A DNA stretch of 7,144 nt. Origin: Bacteroidales bacterium. Lineage in GTDB: Bacteria; Bacteroidota; Bacteroidia; Bacteroidales; UBA10428. A model generated the notes under the pieces. The model searched no databases, was not told the DNA's origin, and was given only the letters and a program-made list of their open reading frames with translations. A program made the translations under genes and the position numbers. Where the stretch lies: positions 1 to 7,144 of the forward strand of contig JAFGOZ010000036.1 of assembly GCA_016926235.1 (NCBI GenBank). The letters are read 5' to 3'. Shown here piece by piece: positions 6,210 to 7,144 of this stretch. Position 1 is the stretch's first letter. The number at the start of each line of letters is the position of its first letter.

Positions 6210-7144
6210 GGTTTTTTAAAACAATATTTTTAATATTTGTTTTAGGCATTCAATGCCTCTGGGCTTCTGTACAATTTACTAGTGGTACGGATCATCGATT
6301 TATAATAGAGGACAGTGATGTTGTCAGAAAATGGGGTGAGTTTTCCATTATTTTAACTGAAAGTACTGACACATTATTTCCTGGAACTTATACGATACGA
6401 GATACTACGAGTCTAATCAAATGGGATATATCTAAGACATCCATTACTGGCCCTATAGGTAATTTATCTCGGCAATATAACAACCAATACATTTCTTTTG
6501 TCATCTCTGACACGCTGTCTAAAAATGACTTCGATACAATTAAAATTGAAAATATTCTCATCTATAATCAGGTCTCCATAACACCATCTATTAAAAAGAT
6601 GCAATTATATTCAGATAATGGATATATAGGAGATGATATTTATTCTTATTGGATTGGGGAACCTTTAATCCGTTTCGATAATATTTTAAATATTCACAGT
6701 AATAATACGGAAGAAAATAAAGTATCAATTGACAACTTCTATTTTGCCAATGGTAAGATTGATAATGCAATTCAGACAAACGATACATTAAGAATTAAAT
6801 TGTCATCTACTGGGGCAATTTGGGATAATATTAGTTTCACAGAAAATGCGTATTTGCAGTATTTATCTAAATCTGAATCCGTTGCTCTATTCAAGGTCAA
6901 GCAAAATTTTGATAGTAACGATTCTATTCTCATTTCTGGCTTGTCCATTCATTTTGTAAATAATGAACAAGCTCCGATATCACTAATTGCATCAATTCTG
7001 CCAAAAGTTGAAGAGAATTACATTTATTCTATTGTTTCACAAAATACTCTCGCATGTGGTAATCCTTCGGTTGATTTAAGTCGGAGTTATAATTACATAG
7101 TTGGAGATCGGACAGGTAAGACATCAGCAGAGTTGACGATAACC
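6206..7144 (+). CDS. Secreted modular beta-repeat protein, 5' part only (runs off the window)
   Basis: The ATG at 6206 shares bases with the TGA at 6207-6209 of the propeller gene (ATGA, 4-base overlap), and the frame stays open for 313 codons to the window edge. The start is supported by the resulting signal peptide: MRFFKTIF, a hydrophobic core, and cleavage near LWAS|VQ at 21/22. No strong SD is seen, only GGA at 6198-6200, so translation probably relies on coupling. The mature part is beta-rich. Two segments share the module signature of the first gene: IKWDI at 71-75 followed by IKIENILI at 112-119, and IWDNI at 205-209 followed by ILISGLSI at 241-248. The anchors are 129 residues apart. 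A third unit may be starting at the window edge (SAELTIT). It is probably a diverged paralogue of the first gene product. Its full length, C-terminus and function cannot be seen. Confidence 0.88.
   Translation, partial: MRFFKTIFLIFVLGIQCLWASVQFTSGTDHRFIIEDSDVVRKWGEFSIILTESTDTLFPGTYTIRDTTSLIKWDISKTSITGPIGNLSRQYNNQYISFVISDTLSKNDFDTIKIENILIYNQVSITPSIKKMQLYSDNGYIGDDIYSYWIGEPLIRFDNILNIHSNNTEENKVSIDNFYFANGKIDNAIQTNDTLRIKLSSTGAIWDNISFTENAYLQYLSKSESVALFKVKQNFDSNDSILISGLSIHFVNNEQAPISLIASILPKVEENYIYSIVSQNTLACGNPSVDLSRSYNYIVGDRTGKTSAELTIT
6244..6258 (+). other. Short perfect hairpin within the signal-peptide codons of the fourth gene
   Basis: AGGCAT-TCA-ATGCCT forms a 6-pair perfect stem with a 3-base loop, about 38 bases after the start codon, in codons 13-18 of the hydrophobic core. 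It is more GC-rich than its surroundings. It could slow ribosomes during signal-peptide emergence or be chance; there is no U-run after it, so it is not a terminator. Confidence 0.3.
6374..6991 (+). repeat. Two diverged beta modules of the same type as in the first gene (protein-level repeat)
   Basis: Module A covers about residues 57-122: TYTIRDTTSLIKWD, then NDFDTIKIENILIYNQ. Module B covers about residues 192-262: NDTLRIKLSSTGAIWD, then SNDSILISGLSIHF. Both have an opening strand ending in Trp-Asp (W73-D74, W206-D207), and 37-41 residues later a strand ending I-x-x-[LI]-x-I preceded by an N-D turn. The first gene product shows the same order at NTIIWD (72-77) and IEWRWDF (634-639). The intervening segment is included in the coordinates. 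The match is by eye and low in identity. Confidence 0.5.

Noticed and set aside
6591..6788. 65-codon open frame on the - strand
   Set aside because: It is opposite the fourth gene, whose frame is open from 6206 to the window end and has a signal peptide and module motifs.

Overview
The window is AT-rich, tightly packed coding DNA, all on the + strand. It holds three complete genes and the first 313 codons of a fourth. All four products begin with a Sec-type signal peptide, so this is an operon of exported envelope or surface proteins in a bacterium. Two genes have clear Shine-Dalgarno sites (AGGAGA, AGGGAG). Predicted signal peptidase sites are followed by Gln in three of the four products. 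Large beta-rich repeat proteins sit beside a TPR-like protein and a WD40-like (PD40/TolB-type) propeller. This mix is reminiscent of diderm bacteria of the FCB superphylum and neighbouring candidate phyla such as Marinimicrobia or Cloacimonadota. The strong SD sites argue mildly against a typical Bacteroidota genome. The taxonomic guess is low confidence.

Layout: 9-3953 encodes a 1314-residue secreted protein. It has a signal peptide, a roughly 950-residue beta-rich region that I read as about seven diverged tandem modules, a Trp-rich TPR-like helical region, and a short hydrophobic C-terminal tail. 3938-4903 overlaps it by 16 bases and encodes a 321-residue protein with a signal peptide, a TPR-like segment, a beta-rich domain and a second hydrophobic C-terminal tail. 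4917-6209 follows after 13 bases and encodes a 430-residue secreted beta-propeller. 6206-7144 overlaps its stop in an ATGA junction. It encodes the beginning of another modular protein whose two visible modules carry the same signature as the modules of the first gene, and it runs off the window.

The overlaps and short spacing imply one transcript with translational coupling, so the four proteins are probably made together and may work together outside the cytoplasm. Likely parts are two large modular beta proteins (scaffold, adhesin or stalk), a small TPR-like partner and a propeller partner. No catalytic site, secretion-sorting domain or named system can be recognised, and no gene symbol is justified. 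No promoter or transcription terminator is visible; both presumably lie outside the window. No RNA gene, mobile element, CRISPR array or non-coding stretch above 300 bases is present.
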